Shown here: piece after piece, positions 63,999 through 64,000 of the stretch
Layout: every line of letters starts with the position of its first letter
Position numbering within the stretch: the stretch's first letter is position 1
Assembly (NCBI GenBank): GCA_036337715.1
Contig: JAYZDS010000007.1
Span: 62,001 to 126,000, forward strand
Reading direction: 5' to 3'
Length of the DNA: 64,000 bases
From: JAURNZ01 sp036337715
Lineage (GTDB): Bacteria > Pseudomonadota > Gammaproteobacteria > Comchoanobacterales > Comchoanobacteraceae
Position numbers and translations under genes: made by a program
Notes under the pieces: model-generated
Database searches by the model: none
What the model saw: the letters and a program-made list of their open reading frames with translations, nothing else
Told to the model about the DNA's origin: nothing

Positions 63999-64000
63999 GG

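Overview
The window is about two-thirds A+T by eye and densely packed. It comes from a gammaproteobacterium that probably lives in or on a eukaryotic host. Three things point there. The housekeeping order ftsQ-ftsA-ftsZ-lpxC / dciA / secA is gammaproteobacterial. A complete lower mevalonate operon (mvaA-mvaK2-mvaD-mvaK1, with divergent idi) is unusual for the class but known in Coxiella-like bacteria. Blocks of effector-like genes (ankyrin, TPR, PPP-type phosphatases, unknown helical proteins) lie between conserved genes. A Legionellales or related intracellular lineage is my inference. No 16S rRNA or secretion-system gene is present to prove it.

Layout. 1-4.9 kb: 3' end of rho, cysS, a small exported protein, uvrD. 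4.9-11.9 kb: division and envelope block ftsQ-ftsA-ftsZ-lpxC, convergent dciA, secA. 11.9-18.9 kb: outer-membrane protein, mevalonate operon, idi, a PaaG-like crotonase, djlA. 19.0-23.5 kb: two Wip/PPP-like phosphatase genes, the first broken by an in-frame TAG. 23.5-28.5 kb: RNA m5C methyltransferase, Na+/Ca2+ exchanger, leuS, blc. 28.6-32.4 kb: small unknowns and a 793-residue ankyrin protein. 32.5-34.1 kb: photolyase-like protein. 34.1-35.7 kb: a family of tiny exported proteins and the tmRNA gene ssrA, whose tag is unusually long. 35.9-40.0 kb: unknown helical proteins, three of them tandem paralogues. 40.1-47.3 kb: terC, etfA, etfB, a GCS2-family ligase, ETF-ubiquinone oxidoreductase, a degenerate SDR, an aldo-keto reductase. 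47.4-48.5 kb: TPR protein. 48.9-51.6 kb: hemD-hemX-hemY. 51.7-52.8 kb: an MDR oxidoreductase abutting an IS66 transposase relic. 52.9-55.7 kb: uvrA. 55.8-60.5 kb: an accessory island of unknown cytosolic, exported and two-TM proteins. 60.5-64 kb: rubredoxin-reductase-like flavoprotein, ispB, ybgC, 3' end of aconitase.

How the genes fit together. MvaA, MvaK1, MvaK2, MvaD and Idi make IPP/DMAPP, which IspB elongates for the ubiquinone tail. ETF and ETF-QO pass electrons from acyl-CoA dehydrogenation to that ubiquinone. The accessory genes look like lineage-specific host-interaction genes: they lack recognised enzymatic families apart from the phosphatases, several have basic NLS-like tails, and many follow the same extended -10 promoter (TGnTATAAT).

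The strongest leads are the nonsense-split phosphatase next to its paralogue, the small exported proteins with a conserved front and unrelated tails, the tandem helical triplet, the 55.8-60.5 kb island, the 18-codon tmRNA tag, and a cysteinyl-tRNA synthetase of alphaproteobacterial type.
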